Part shown: piece after piece, positions 8,064 to 16,552 of the stretch
Layout of the letters: the number at the start of each line of letters is the position of its first letter
How positions within the stretch are numbered: position 1 is the stretch's first letter
Assembly (NCBI RefSeq): GCF_020809045.1
Contig: NZ_CP078079.1
Coordinates: forward strand, 1,736,001-1,800,000
Origin: Pseudarthrobacter sp. L1SW
GTDB taxonomy: Bacteria > Actinomycetota > Actinomycetes > Actinomycetales > Micrococcaceae
Direction of reading: 5' to 3'
DNA: 64,000 bases
Notes under the pieces: generated by a model
What the model was told of the DNA's origin: nothing
Database searches by the model: none
The model's input: the letters and a program-made list of their open reading frames with translations, nothing else
Program-made: the position numbers and the translations under genes

Positions 8064-9344
8064 ATGGCATCTTTGCAGCGAACCCGCCCCGCCCCCGTCC
8101 ATCGCCCCGAGACAGGCGGAATGTCGCTCCGGGCAAAGTGGGCAATCGGCGGAGCGATCGGCGGGGGCGGCCTGGCCGGGCTCCTGGCCACCGGCTCATC
8201 CGCGCTGGCGGTGTACTTCGCGCGCCGGGTCATTACGCCCGCCCGGCAGCGGACGTCGGACCAGGAGGTGCTTGCCGTCATCAGGGACGGCCAGGGGCAG
8301 CGGGCCATCTTCGCTGCCACCGACGACACCACGGTGGACGGTGTCTACGGGTTCTTTTTCGACGGCGGCAAGGGGCACGCACGGATCGGCCGCATCGTCT
8401 CCTACTCGCCCGCCGACCGGACCGTGCTGCGCGAGGTCGAAGCGGTGTACGCCGGTGACCTCTCCGCGGCGCGCCGCGGCTGGTGGAGCGGTGCCGTCCA
8501 TCCGGACCCGGCCGCCGTCGGAATTCCCTACGAGGACGTCGCCATCGACGTGGAGCGCGGGCAGGCGCCCGCCTGGCTGGTCCGCGCCGGCGGCACTGCC
8601 CGCACCTGGGCGGTGATGGTGCACGGACGCGGTGCCACCAGGCAGGAGGCCCTCCGCGCCGTCGGGCCCGCGCTGGAACTGGGGCTCACCAGCCTCCTGG
8701 TTTCCTATCGCAATGACGGCCTGGCACCGTCAGCCGACGACGGCCGTTACGGACTGGGCTCCACGGAGTGGCGGGACATCGAAGCGGCCATCGAGTACGC
8801 CCTGGCTAACGGGGCGGAGGAAATCGTGCTGTTCGGCTGGTCAATGGGCGGCGCCATCTGCCTGCAGACCGCCGACCTGTCCCGCTACCGCCACCTGATC
8901 CGGGCCATGGTGCTCGATGCGCCGGTCACGGACTGGGTCAATGTACTGGCACACCATGCACAGCTGAACAGGATTCCCTCCTTGGTGGGGCGGTACGGCC
9001 AGCTTATGCTGGGGCACCCCCTGGGCAGGCGGCTGACCGGACTGTCCGCGCCCGTGGACCTGAAGGCGATGGACTGGGTGTCCCGGGCCGTTGAACTGCG
9101 GACTCCCACGCTGATCCTGCACAGCGTCGACGACGAATACGTGCCGTACGAACCCTCGGCGCTGCTTGCAGAGCGGAATCCGGAGATGGTGACCTTCGAG
9201 CCCTTCCACCAGGCCCGCCACACGAAGGAATGGAACGTCGACCCCGACCGCTGGGAAGGGCGGGTTAAAGCGTGGCTGCGGCAGCAGCTGGCTCCCCGGC
9301 TCAACCCGGGCGCCCTGGGCTCACTGTCTTCCGGAGGCGAGTGA
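8064..9344 (+). CDS. Alpha/beta hydrolase family protein with N-terminal membrane segment
   Basis: The 426-aa protein has a hydrophobic N-terminal helix (WAIGGAIGGGGLAGLLATGSSALAVYFARR, about residues 28-57), likely an anchor. An alpha/beta hydrolase domain with nucleophile elbow FGWSMGGA, acid residue in LHSVDDEYVPYE and catalytic His in HQARHTKEW follows. No strong Shine-Dalgarno site precedes the ATG; TAAGAAT lies about 10 bp upstream, so the mRNA may be leaderless. Its 3' end overlaps the convergent ybaK by 24 bp. An esterase or lipase activity is likely; the substrate is unknown. Confidence 0.88.
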   Translation: MASLQRTRPAPVHRPETGGMSLRAKWAIGGAIGGGGLAGLLATGSSALAVYFARRVITPARQRTSDQEVLAVIRDGQGQRAIFAATDDTTVDGVYGFFFDGGKGHARIGRIVSYSPADRTVLREVEAVYAGDLSAARRGWWSGAVHPDPAAVGIPYEDVAIDVERGQAPAWLVRAGGTARTWAVMVHGRGATRQEALRAVGPALELGLTSLLVSYRNDGLAPSADDGRYGLGSTEWRDIEAAIEYALANGAEEIVLFGWSMGGAICLQTADLSRYRHLIRAMVLDAPVTDWVNVLAHHAQLNRIPSLVGRYGQLMLGHPLGRRLTGLSAPVDLKAMDWVSRAVELRTPTLILHSVDDEYVPYEPSALLAERNPEMVTFEPFHQARHTKEWNVDPDRWEGRVKAWLRQQLAPRLNPGALGSLSSGGE

Positions 9345-9830
9345 GCTGATCGGCGCCGTGACGGCGTTCGTGAGGCGGACCAGGTCGGCGGGGGCCAGTT
9401 CGATGTCCAGCCCGCGCCTGCCGCCGGAAACCAGCAGGCTATCCAGTGCAAGGGCGCTCGTGTCCAGCACGGTGGGGGAGGGCAGCCGCTGGCCGAGGGG
9501 TGAAATGCCGCCGAGCACGTAGCCGGTGCGCCGTTGGGCGGCGGCGGGATCCGCCATTGCGGCCTTCTTGGCTCCCAGAGCCGCAGCGAACGCCTTCAGG
9601 TCAAGGGTTCCGCTCACCGGCACGATTCCCACGGCCAGCCGGCCCTCCACCTCCACCATCAGGGTCTTGAAGACCCTCGACGGATCGATGCCGAGGACCT
9701 CGGCCGCTTCAAGCCCGTAGCTGGCGGCGGCGGGATCGTGGGTATAAGGGTGGAGCACAAAGGGAACCCCGGCCGCGGCCAGTGCCGCTGTTGCCGGGGT
9801 TCCCTGTGCTGCGCCCTTGTTGCGTGCCAT
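9321..9830 (-). CDS. ybaK: YbaK/EbsC family aminoacyl-tRNA deacylase
   Basis: The 169-aa protein belongs to the YbaK family, which hydrolyses mischarged Cys-tRNA(Pro). Visible family signatures are the ATAALAAAGVPFVLHPYTHDP start, VFKTLMVEVEGRLAVGIVPVSGTLDLK with the conserved Lys, and GYVLGGISPLGQR with the GG-S-P loop. Length is typical. Its end runs 24 bp into the 3' end of the convergent hydrolase gene. Confidence 0.93.
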   Translation of the reverse strand: MARNKGAAQGTPATAALAAAGVPFVLHPYTHDPAAASYGLEAAEVLGIDPSRVFKTLMVEVEGRLAVGIVPVSGTLDLKAFAAALGAKKAAMADPAAAQRRTGYVLGGISPLGQRLPSPTVLDTSALALDSLLVSGGRRGLDIELAPADLVRLTNAVTAPISSLASGRQ

Positions 9831-9851
9831 GGGTGCTTTCCGCCGGGAGCG

Positions 9852-10307
9852 CTACGGTCCTTCGGTGGCGGCAGCAACCCTGCGCTTGATCCTGCCCAGC
9901 ATCGCCGTCATGCCGCGCATGCGCAGCGGCGTGATGGCCCTGGTGAGCCCCAGGAGCTCGGGCATGTCGTCCGGAACGGAGAGGATCTCTTCGGCGGACA
10001 GCCCGTCCAGGCCTTCGTGGAGCACGCCGGCGAACCCGCGTGTTGTGGGAGCCTCCGCCGGAGCCTTGAAGAACAGCCGCACGGCAGCATCGGGTCCGCC
10101 CTCCCTGTCCGTCTCGATGGTCAGGAAGAGCGGCGACTGGCACTCCACCACCTGTTCCAGCAGTTCGGGGTGGTCCTTGAGCCGTTCCGGCAGTTCCGGG
10201 AGGCCCTCGGAGAACTCCAGCAGCAACTGGAGCCGCTCGGGTTCAGTCAGGGCCTGGAAGTCATCCACGATTGCCGCCAGTGCGGAAGGCAAAGCTTGAG
10301 TAGTCAT
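9852..10307 (-). CDS. sufE: SufE family protein
   Basis: The 151-aa protein starts MTTQALPSALAAIVDDFQAL at the ATG at 10307. SufE accepts sulfur from a cysteine desulfurase for Fe-S cluster assembly. The conserved acceptor Cys is about residue 56 in VVECQSPLFL. It lies 38 bp downstream of a sulfurtransferase on the same strand. That pairing suggests SufE here may work with the rhodanese in sulfur transfer. Confidence 0.92.
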   Translation of the reverse strand: MTTQALPSALAAIVDDFQALTEPERLQLLLEFSEGLPELPERLKDHPELLEQVVECQSPLFLTIETDREGGPDAAVRLFFKAPAEAPTTRGFAGVLHEGLDGLSAEEILSVPDDMPELLGLTRAITPLRMRGMTAMLGRIKRRVAAATEGP

Positions 10308-10345
10308 CGGTCCAAGTCTACGCAATAGCGCCGCGGCGGGCCGCG

Positions 10346-11269
10346 TCAGGCGCCGACGGTGGCGGGGACGGAACCGCGTTCCGCGCCCTTGGCGATGGGT
10401 ACCCGCACGGCGTTGCCCCATTCGGTCCAGGAGCCGTCGTAGTTGCGGACGGAATCGAAGCCCAGGAGGTACTTGAGGGCGAACCAGGTGTGGCTGGAAC
10501 GTTCGCCAATGCGGCAGTAGGCCACGACGTCGTCGCCTTCGCTCAGGCCCGCTTCGCCAAGGTAGAGGGCCTCAAGTTCCTCGCGGCTGCGGTAGGTGCC
10601 GTCCGCGGCGGCGGCGCGTGCCCACGGGATGGACGCGGCAGTGGGAATGTGGCCGCCGCGCAGGGCGCCTTCTTCGGGGTAAGCCGGCATGTGGGTGCGC
10701 TGGCCGGTGTATTCCTCGGGGGAGCGGACATCGATGAGGGGCTTGCCCAGGTGCGCCAGGACGTCTTCCTTGAAGGCGCGGATGGGAGCATCGTTCCGCT
10801 CGACAACCGGGTAGTCCGCCCTGGCCGGAGCAGGCTTCTCCGTGGTGAGTTCCCGTCCTTCGGCAATCCACTTGTCCCGGCCGCCGTCGAGCAGCCGCAC
10901 GTCCTGGTGGCCGAACAGGGTGAAGACCCACAGCGCGTAGGCGGCCCACCAGTTGGACTTGTCCCCGTAGATGACAACGGTGCTGTCACGGGAAATGCCC
11001 TTCGACGCCGCCAGTTCGGCGAAAGCGGCCCCGTCAACATAATCGCGGGTGACTTCGTCGTTCAGGTCCGTGTGCCAGTCGATCTTTACGGCTCCGGGGA
11101 TGTGGCCGGTTTCGTAGAGGAGGACGTCCTCGTCGGATTCCACCACCACCAGCTCTCCGTTGGCGGCAGCGCCGTTTTCCAGGGCGGCAGCAAGCCACTC
11201 CGTGGAAACCAGCCGTTCCGGGTGGGCGTACGCGGCAAACTTCTCATTTTCTTCAACGGGATAGGGCAT
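10346..11269 (-). CDS. sseA: Thiosulfate / 3-mercaptopyruvate sulfurtransferase (two-domain rhodanese)
   Basis: The 307-aa protein has two rhodanese domains, roughly residues 20-150 and 170-300. Only the second carries the catalytic Cys, in [15 protein letters not shown]. The CRIGERS loop resembles actinobacterial CysA-type thiosulfate sulfurtransferases. It moves sulfane sulfur to a thiophilic acceptor. A good AAAGG site precedes the ATG. sufE follows by 38 bp, and zapE is divergent 216 bp away. The symbol is by family only. Confidence 0.92.
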   Translation of the reverse strand: MPYPVEENEKFAAYAHPERLVSTEWLAAALENGAAANGELVVVESDEDVLLYETGHIPGAVKIDWHTDLNDEVTRDYVDGAAFAELAASKGISRDSTVVIYGDKSNWWAAYALWVFTLFGHQDVRLLDGGRDKWIAEGRELTTEKPAPARADYPVVERNDAPIRAFKEDVLAHLGKPLIDVRSPEEYTGQRTHMPAYPEEGALRGGHIPTAASIPWARAAAADGTYRSREELEALYLGEAGLSEGDDVVAYCRIGERSSHTWFALKYLLGFDSVRNYDGSWTEWGNAVRVPIAKGAERGSVPATVGA

Positions 11270-11485
11270 GATCTTGGCCTTTCATTGAGGACACGGGTGG
11301 CCTGCTGGACCTGAAGGGGACCTGCTTCCACCCTAGCCAGCAGCCCGGGCGATGTCCGTATTCCGTTAACAGGGCGAAATGTTGGCTTCATCACGCCGGC
11401 TGCCGGATGGCCCGGCGCCATTAAAAGGCCCGGGCGCAATGCCGGTATCCTTTCTGGGGACCAACCACCAGCAGAACGGACCACC

Positions 11486-12523
11486 TTGGTACAGATCGAA
11501 CAGCTTGCCGCCCGCACACCGGCAGTTTCGGTGGATGAGCTCCTCAAAGGCTTTTATCCTTCACCACGTTTCGGCCAGGTTTCCTTCGCCAGCTACCGCC
11601 CCGATCCTAAGCAGCCCAGCCAGTCCGCGGCAGTCCGGGCCCTGGAGGGCTTTGCCCACGGTGTCGGTTCCAACGGCGAAGGCGGACTGTTCAAGAAGCT
11701 GTTCGCCAAGAAGGACGATTCCCGCGCCGGCATCTATTTGGACGGCGGGTTCGGCGTGGGCAAGACCCACCTGCTGGCCTCCTTGTGGCACGCGGCGCCC
11801 GGCCCGAAGGCCTTCGGCACGTTCGTGGAGTACACCAACCTGGTGGGCGCCCTGTCCTTTCGAAAGACAGTGGAGGCGCTCAGCAGCTACAAACTCGTCT
11901 GCATCGATGAGTTCGAGCTCGACGATCCGGGCGATACCGTCCTGATGTCCCGGCTGATGCGCGAGTTGGCCGACGCCGGGGTAAAGCTGGCAGCCACCTC
12001 CAACACGTTGCCCGGCTCGCTGGGCGATGGCCGGTTCGCTGCCGTTGACTTCCAGCGTGAGATCCAGGTGCTTGCGGACCAGTTCGACGTCATCCGGATT
12101 GACGGGGAAGACTTCCGCCACCGCGGGCTTCCGGCGGCGCCGTCCCCGCTGAAGAACAGCGAGCTGTCCTCCCACATGAAGGCGGAGTTCGACGGGAAGA
12201 GAGTTGCACAGGACGAGTTCAGCACCTTGATTGCGCACCTGGCAGGGGTGCACCCCAGCCGTTACCGCCAGCTGATCGACGGCATTGACGGCGTGGTGTG
12301 GCGCAACGTGCACACCATTACGGAGCAGGCCGTGGCGCTCAGGTTCGTGGTTCTCGCCGACAGGCTCTACGACAAGGACGTTCCTATCCTTGCCAGCGGC
12401 GTGCCGTTCGACCAGCTCTTCACCGAGGAGATGATGACCGGCGGCTACATGAAGAAGTACTTCCGGGCTGTCTCCCGCCTCACTGCACTGGCCCGCGAAG
12501 GCCAGAACCACGAGCCGTCCTGA
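11486..12523 (+). CDS. zapE: Cell division protein ZapE (AFG1-like ATPase)
   Basis: The 345-aa AAA+-type P-loop ATPase has Walker A in GGFGVGKTHLLASLWH (about residues 88-103) and Walker B LVCIDEFELDDPGD. Later SNTLPGSL and HPSRYRQL stretches are typical of the ZapE/AFG1 family. In E. coli, ZapE binds and modulates the FtsZ ring under stress. The best start is TTG at 11486 (LVQIEQLAARTPAVS); there is no good in-frame ATG nearby. It is divergent from the sulfurtransferase operon. Confidence 0.92.
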   Translation: MVQIEQLAARTPAVSVDELLKGFYPSPRFGQVSFASYRPDPKQPSQSAAVRALEGFAHGVGSNGEGGLFKKLFAKKDDSRAGIYLDGGFGVGKTHLLASLWHAAPGPKAFGTFVEYTNLVGALSFRKTVEALSSYKLVCIDEFELDDPGDTVLMSRLMRELADAGVKLAATSNTLPGSLGDGRFAAVDFQREIQVLADQFDVIRIDGEDFRHRGLPAAPSPLKNSELSSHMKAEFDGKRVAQDEFSTLIAHLAGVHPSRYRQLIDGIDGVVWRNVHTITEQAVALRFVVLADRLYDKDVPILASGVPFDQLFTEEMMTGGYMKKYFRAVSRLTALAREGQNHEPS

Positions 12524-12587
12524 CCCTCCCGCCGTAGCCGGCACTTGGGTCCTGGCCGGCCATCCGCCGTCGTCCTTAAACGCCAAA

Positions 12588-12621
12588 GGTGCAGGTGCCG
12601 CCTCCCGGCGGGACCTGCACC
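12588..12621. terminator. Probable bidirectional terminator hairpin
   Basis: GGTGCAGGTGCCGCC (12588-12602) pairs with GGCGGGACCTGCACC (12607-12621) across a 4-nt loop, with one mismatch. It sits between the convergent zapE and the antitoxin-like gene. No clear U-tract follows, so termination is inferred from hairpin strength and position. Confidence 0.65.
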
Positions 12622-12660
12622 CCCTTGACGCGCTAGGGCAAGACCCTGGCCAAATCCTTG

Positions 12661-12924
12661 TTACGGAGTCCTGTCAGCCGGCGGAACCGGGGTGACGGGA
12701 GTGACCGGCGGAACCTGCTCGGCGGCAGGTGCCTGGCCCGGGGTTCCGTTCTTGTCAATGAGCTTGGAAGCGCCATCCTGGATCTTGTCGACGTGGCCCG
12801 AGTACTTGCCTCCGGTCTTGGTGTCGACGAAATCACCGGCCTTGCTGATGCCGTTCTTGATGGCCTGCTCGTTGCCGCGGATGAGACCCTGAGCCTTGCC
12901 CTTTAGGTCGTCAATTAGTCCCAC
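12661..12924 (-). CDS. Rv0909/MT0933-like antitoxin family protein
   Basis: The 87-aa protein starts with GTG at 12924, five bases after GGGAGG; the GTG at 12930 would overlap that site. The sequence MGLIDDLKGKAQGLIRGNEQAIKNGISKAGDFVDTKTGGKYSG matches the small MT0933-type antitoxin family of actinobacteria. It ends in a low-complexity Pro/Val/Thr tail. No toxin gene is adjacent, so an antitoxin function is doubtful here. Confidence 0.8.
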   Translation of the reverse strand: MGLIDDLKGKAQGLIRGNEQAIKNGISKAGDFVDTKTGGKYSGHVDKIQDGASKLIDKNGTPGQAPAAEQVPPVTPVTPVPPADRTP

Positions 12925-13051
12925 GAGCACCTCCCTTCAATCGCGGAGCCAGGTCGCTCCTCCGCGTTCGATCCTAGCCCCGCAGGGAACACCCAACAAG
13001 GAAATCAGGAGTTTTCGCCGTTCGCCCGTAGCGGATGCACTGTCCGGGCAA

Positions 13052-13077
13052 GAAAAAAGCAGCTCCGGGGAGCTGCT
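13052..13077 (-). terminator. Rho-independent terminator of the minus-strand tRNA operon
   Basis: Read on the minus strand, AGCAGCTCC-CCGG-AGCTGCT is followed by a run of six T. It lies just after tRNA-Val(GAC) at 13083 and closes the five-tRNA transcript. Confidence 0.88.
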
Positions 13078-13082
13078 GTATG

Positions 13083-13154
13083 TGGGCGATACTGGGATCG
13101 AACCAGTGACCTCTTCCGTGTCAGGGAAGCGCGCTACCGCTGCGCCAATCGCCC
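13083..13154 (-). tRNA. tRNA-Val(GAC), copy 1
   Basis: The 72-nt cloverleaf has acceptor GGGCGAT/ATCGCCC, anticodon loop CTGACAC between CTTCC and GGAAG (anticodon GAC), and T-loop TTCGATC. CCA is not encoded. It is identical to the copy at 13329. Confidence 0.97.
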
Positions 13155-13195
13155 GGAACCGGAAGCCCGGCTTATGGGATTTTTAGAAGTGTGAG

Positions 13196-13268
<73 letters not shown>

Positions 13269-13328
13269 GTATGGAGTGCGTTCCGGCCAGGGCCGGGCGT
13301 ACTGCATGAAGCAAGTTTCCTTGCTTGG

Positions 13329-13400
13329 TGGGCGATACTGGGATCGAACCAGTGACCTCTTCCGTGTCAGGGAAGCGCGCTACCGCTGCGCCAATCGCCC
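13329..13400 (-). tRNA. tRNA-Val(GAC), copy 2
   Basis: It has the same 72-nt sequence as the copy at 13083, anticodon GAC. Flanks differ between the two copies, so the duplication is not very recent. Confidence 0.97.
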
Positions 13401-13438
13401 ATGCATCCGGTTGTATCCGGAAACCATGGTTTTCACCG

Positions 13439-13509
13439 AGGTGGGTACGGGATTCGAACCCGTGTATACGGCTTTGCAGGCCGCTGCCTCGCCTCTCGGC
13501 CAACCCACC
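13439..13509 (-). tRNA. tRNA-Cys(GCA)
   Basis: The 71-nt cloverleaf has acceptor GGTGGGT/ACCCACC and anticodon arm GCGGC-CTGCAAA-GCCGT (anticodon GCA). It lies between the Gly and Val genes of the same operon. Confidence 0.96.
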
Positions 13510-13556
13510 GTGTAAGCGTCGGTTCCGGAGAACTTTTGCTGTGACAGTGTCCTGCG

Positions 13557-13629
<73 letters not shown>

Positions 13630-13688
13630 ATTTTGGAGGCTTGATTCCTTGCCGTTCCCGGCATTTCCTCGCGTTCCAACGAGTAAAA

Positions 13689-13717
13689 ACAATATAGGAG
13701 GTTCGGGGATTCTCCAA
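13689..13717 (-). promoter_or_regulatory. Candidate promoter of the minus-strand tRNA operon
   Basis: On the minus strand, TTGGAG (13717-13712), a 17-bp spacer and TATTGT (13694-13689) lie about 60 bp upstream of tRNA-Gly. The stretch is AT-rich against a GC-rich background. This is pattern-based only. Confidence 0.55.
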
Positions 13718-13925
13718 ATCGCCCCGGCCGCCTCCGCGCCGCGTGGCCGTGCTTCCCAGTGCTGGCGCGGAAGCAGGCGAGTTACAGGGGTGTAATTCAC
13801 GACGGCGGGCGGGGGCGTTTTGGTCCTTTCCGTCCCGTCTGAAGGGCTGCGGCAGGGCGGGCCTGACGGGCCGGGGCCGGCGATTTTTGAATTACGCCAA
13901 CGTGGGCTAGCATTCAAATGCATCA

Positions 13926-13997
13926 GGGCGATTGGCGCAGTGGTAGCGCGCTTCGTTCACACCGAAGAGGTCACTGGTTCGAACCCAGTATCGCCCA
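13926..13997 (+). tRNA. tRNA-Val(CAC)
   Basis: The 72-nt cloverleaf has acceptor GGGCGAT, anticodon arm CTTCG-TTCACAC-CGAAG (anticodon CAC), and T-loop TTCGAAC. It closely resembles the two Val(GAC) genes nearby but lies on the opposite strand with its own terminator. Confidence 0.97.
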
Positions 13998-14005
13998 CCG
14001 CACAG

Positions 14006-14046
14006 AGGTCCGTTTCCGCTCGTTCGCAGCGGAAACGGACCTTTTT
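14006..14046 (+). terminator. Rho-independent terminator after tRNA-Val(CAC)
   Basis: AGGTCCGTTTCCGCT (14006-14020) pairs perfectly with AGCGGAAACGGACCT (14028-14042) and is followed by TTTTG. Confidence 0.93.
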
Positions 14047-14099
14047 GTTTGCGGATCCTGCCTGCAGATTTTGTCGGCCCCCTGTGAAAGAGTTTTTTT

Positions 14100-14960
14100 A
14101 TGACAGCTCCCCTTCTCGCCCATGCCACCGAATACGGCCGGATGTACGCCCGCTCCACGTCGGAGCAGTTCTCGGTTCCGTCCATCACCACGGTCATCAG
14201 CCAGCAGCCGCACGGACTGGATGGCTGGTTCGGGTACATGGGGGCCAGCAGCCTGGCCAATGATCCGCTGCTGGCGGACTGCCTGGGCAGCCCCGCGAAA
14301 ATCCGCCAGGCCGTCAGCCGGGCGGCCAAGGCTGCCGAGAACTACCGCGATGACGCCGCAAAGCGCGGGGACCGGGTGCACAACTACTGTGAGCAGGTGG
14401 CGCTGCGTGCGTTGGGGCGCCCGCACGCCATGAAGGAAGCCCGCGAGGCCCTGGCCGCCAACGGGGAGGAAGCATTTGCCGTCCGCTTTGACGAATGGTG
14501 GGAACTGTTCCGGGTGGAACCCATCGCCCCGGAAATCACTGTCTGGAACAACGCCGTGGGCTATGCCGGCACCCTGGACCTGGTGGCCCGCATCAACGGC
14601 CGCGTCTGCCTGATCGATTACAAGACCAAGGGCACCACGCGGGACGGCCTGGTCAAGCCGCTCGACGACAAAGTGGTGATGCAGCTGGTGGCGGGCATGA
14701 AGGCCGAAGAAAGCCTTGTGGACCCGGAGGCAGGGACGTGGGAGCCCTGGAAGTACGGAGAAAACCCTGTCCTCCTGGCGGTGGCCATCGGCGAGACGGA
14801 GGTCCGTCCCGTCCGCGCCAACCCGGACGTCCTGAAGCACCACTGGTGGAAGTTCTGCGCCCTGCGGCGCGTGTGGGAGCTCTCCGCGGACACCATCAGC
14901 GCCGGTACGGCGCTGCTTCCCATCGCCCCGCCGCCGCTGGCGCAGGTGCAAACGGCCTAG
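14100..14960 (+). CDS. PD-(D/E)XK nuclease superfamily-like protein
   Basis: The 286-aa protein starts at an ATG after TGAAAGAG and a run of T. The central stretch AVGYAGTLDLVARINGRVCLIDYKTKG (about residues 157-183) has the G-x-x-D then D-x-K layout of Cas4/RecB-like and phage exonuclease PD-(D/E)XK domains; an upstream Glu/His region could complete the site. It has no membrane segments. It stands between the tRNA cluster and def with no visible phage neighbours. It could be a housekeeping nuclease or an old phage-derived gene; activity is inferred from motif layout only. Confidence 0.72.
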   Translation: MTAPLLAHATEYGRMYARSTSEQFSVPSITTVISQQPHGLDGWFGYMGASSLANDPLLADCLGSPAKIRQAVSRAAKAAENYRDDAAKRGDRVHNYCEQVALRALGRPHAMKEAREALAANGEEAFAVRFDEWWELFRVEPIAPEITVWNNAVGYAGTLDLVARINGRVCLIDYKTKGTTRDGLVKPLDDKVVMQLVAGMKAEESLVDPEAGTWEPWKYGENPVLLAVAIGETEVRPVRANPDVLKHHWWKFCALRRVWELSADTISAGTALLPIAPPPLAQVQTA

Positions 14961-15023
14961 GAGTTTGCTGCGCCTAAACTGGATTGGTCCCCCTTTGCCG
15001 TCAACCGTGAGGAAATACCGCGC

Positions 15024-15635
15024 ATGGCTATCCTGAATATCCGCATCATTGGCGATCCTGTGCTGCGCACAGTCGCCGATCCCGTGACGGAATTCGGGCC
15101 CGAGCTGGCCAAGCTGGTCGCGGACATGACCGAAACCATGGAGGACGTGGACGGTGCAGGCCTGGCCGCGCCGCAGGTAGGCGTAAGCCAGCGCGTTTTC
15201 ACCTACCGGATCGACGGCGTCGAGGGCCACATCATCAATCCTGTGCTGGAAAACAGCGAGGACTACCAGCCCGACCATGTGGAAGGCTGCCTGTCCATCC
15301 CGGGCCTCAGCTTTCCCGTACGGCGTTTCCGCGCCACGCGCGTCACCGGCGTCGACCTGCACGGCAACCCTGTCACCGTCGAGGGTGAGGGGCTGCTGGC
15401 CCGCTGCTTCCAGCACGAGAACGACCACCTGGACGGCATCCTCTACACGGACCGCCTTAAGGGTGAGGACCGGAAAACCGCGCTGCGGTCCATCCGCAAC
15501 GCCAACTATGACGCCATCACCGAACGGACGACGACGAAGCGCGCCAGGACCGTCGGGTCCAGTTTCGGCGGCCCCGCCCAGGGCTCCCCGCGGGGCTCAA
15601 GCTTCGGCGCCGGGGCAGCCGGCGGCGCCGGGTGA
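15024..15635 (+). CDS. def: Peptide deformylase
   Basis: The 203-aa metalloenzyme removes the N-formyl group from nascent proteins. All three motifs are present: GAGLAAPQVG, EGCLSIPG with the metal Cys, and QHENDHLDG with the HExxH-type metal ligands. A Gly/Ser-rich C-terminal tail (from about residue 175) exceeds the usual domain. GAGGAAA precedes the ATG. It overlaps fmt by 4 bp (GTGA); the def-fmt pair adds and removes the formyl group. Confidence 0.97.
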   Translation: MAILNIRIIGDPVLRTVADPVTEFGPELAKLVADMTETMEDVDGAGLAAPQVGVSQRVFTYRIDGVEGHIINPVLENSEDYQPDHVEGCLSIPGLSFPVRRFRATRVTGVDLHGNPVTVEGEGLLARCFQHENDHLDGILYTDRLKGEDRKTALRSIRNANYDAITERTTTKRARTVGSSFGGPAQGSPRGSSFGAGAAGGAG

Positions 15636-16552
15636 GGGTCCTGTTTGCGGGAACCCCCGCCGTCGCCGTCCCGTCCCTTAACGCGCTGGTGGAAGCCGGC
15701 GTCGAGGTGGTTGCCGTCCTTACCCGGCCGGACGCGCCCGTCGGCCGGAAGCGGATACTGACGCCCTCGCCGGTGGCTGCGCGCGCGGCTGAGCTGGGGA
15801 TCGAGGTCATCCACGCCGCGCGGATAGGCGCCGACACTATCGCCAGGATTTCCGCCCTCGGCCTGGATGCCGCCGCCATTGTGGCGTACGGCGGGCTCGT
15901 TCCGCCCGCTGCCCTGGCCATTCCCAAGCATGGCTGGATCAACCTGCATTTTTCCCTGCTGCCAGCCTGGCGTGGTGCAGCCCCGGTGCAGCGGGCCATC
16001 ATGGCCGGTGACGACGTCACCGGGGCAGTGACCTTCCAGCTGGAGGAAGGGCTGGACACGGGGCCGGTCTTCGGAACCCTGACGGAATCAGTGGGGCCGG
16101 AAGACACTGCCGGCGAGCTCCTTGAACGGCTGTCCCACAGCGGCGCCGTGCTCCTGGCCCAGACACTGTCCGCCATCGAGGCAGGGAAGGCCGTCCCGCA
16201 GCCCCAGTCGGGCGAGGTTTCCCACGCGCCCAAACTGACCCTCGAGGATGGCCACCTCAAGTGGAACCACCCCGCCCTGGCCCTTGGCCGGCAGGCCAAG
16301 GGGGTAACCCCCGAACCCGGTGCGTGGACTTGGCTGGACGGACAGCGCGTGAAGCTGGAGCCGGTGCGGCTGCGGCCGGACGTCACCGGGCTGGCGCCGG
16401 GGGCCGTTTCCGTGCAAGGCAAGAGCGTGCTGGTAGGCACCGGTTCGCACGCCGTGGAACTGACCCGCATCCAGCCTGCGGGCAAAAAGATGATGGCCGC
16501 TGCTGACTGGGCACGCGGCATGGCTTCCCTTGAAAGCGTGGTGTTCGAATGA
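15632..16552 (+). CDS. fmt: Methionyl-tRNA formyltransferase
   Basis: The 306-aa enzyme formylates initiator Met-tRNA using 10-formyl-THF. The N-terminus RVLFAGTPAVAVPSLNALV, the catalytic-region segment INLHFSLLPAWRGAAPVQRAI, and a C-terminal domain from about residue 205 are typical. GTG start at 15632 overlaps the def stop. It overlaps rsmB by 4 bp, so def-fmt-rsmB are translationally coupled. Confidence 0.97.
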   Translation: MRVLFAGTPAVAVPSLNALVEAGVEVVAVLTRPDAPVGRKRILTPSPVAARAAELGIEVIHAARIGADTIARISALGLDAAAIVAYGGLVPPAALAIPKHGWINLHFSLLPAWRGAAPVQRAIMAGDDVTGAVTFQLEEGLDTGPVFGTLTESVGPEDTAGELLERLSHSGAVLLAQTLSAIEAGKAVPQPQSGEVSHAPKLTLEDGHLKWNHPALALGRQAKGVTPEPGAWTWLDGQRVKLEPVRLRPDVTGLAPGAVSVQGKSVLVGTGSHAVELTRIQPAGKKMMAAADWARGMASLESVVFE

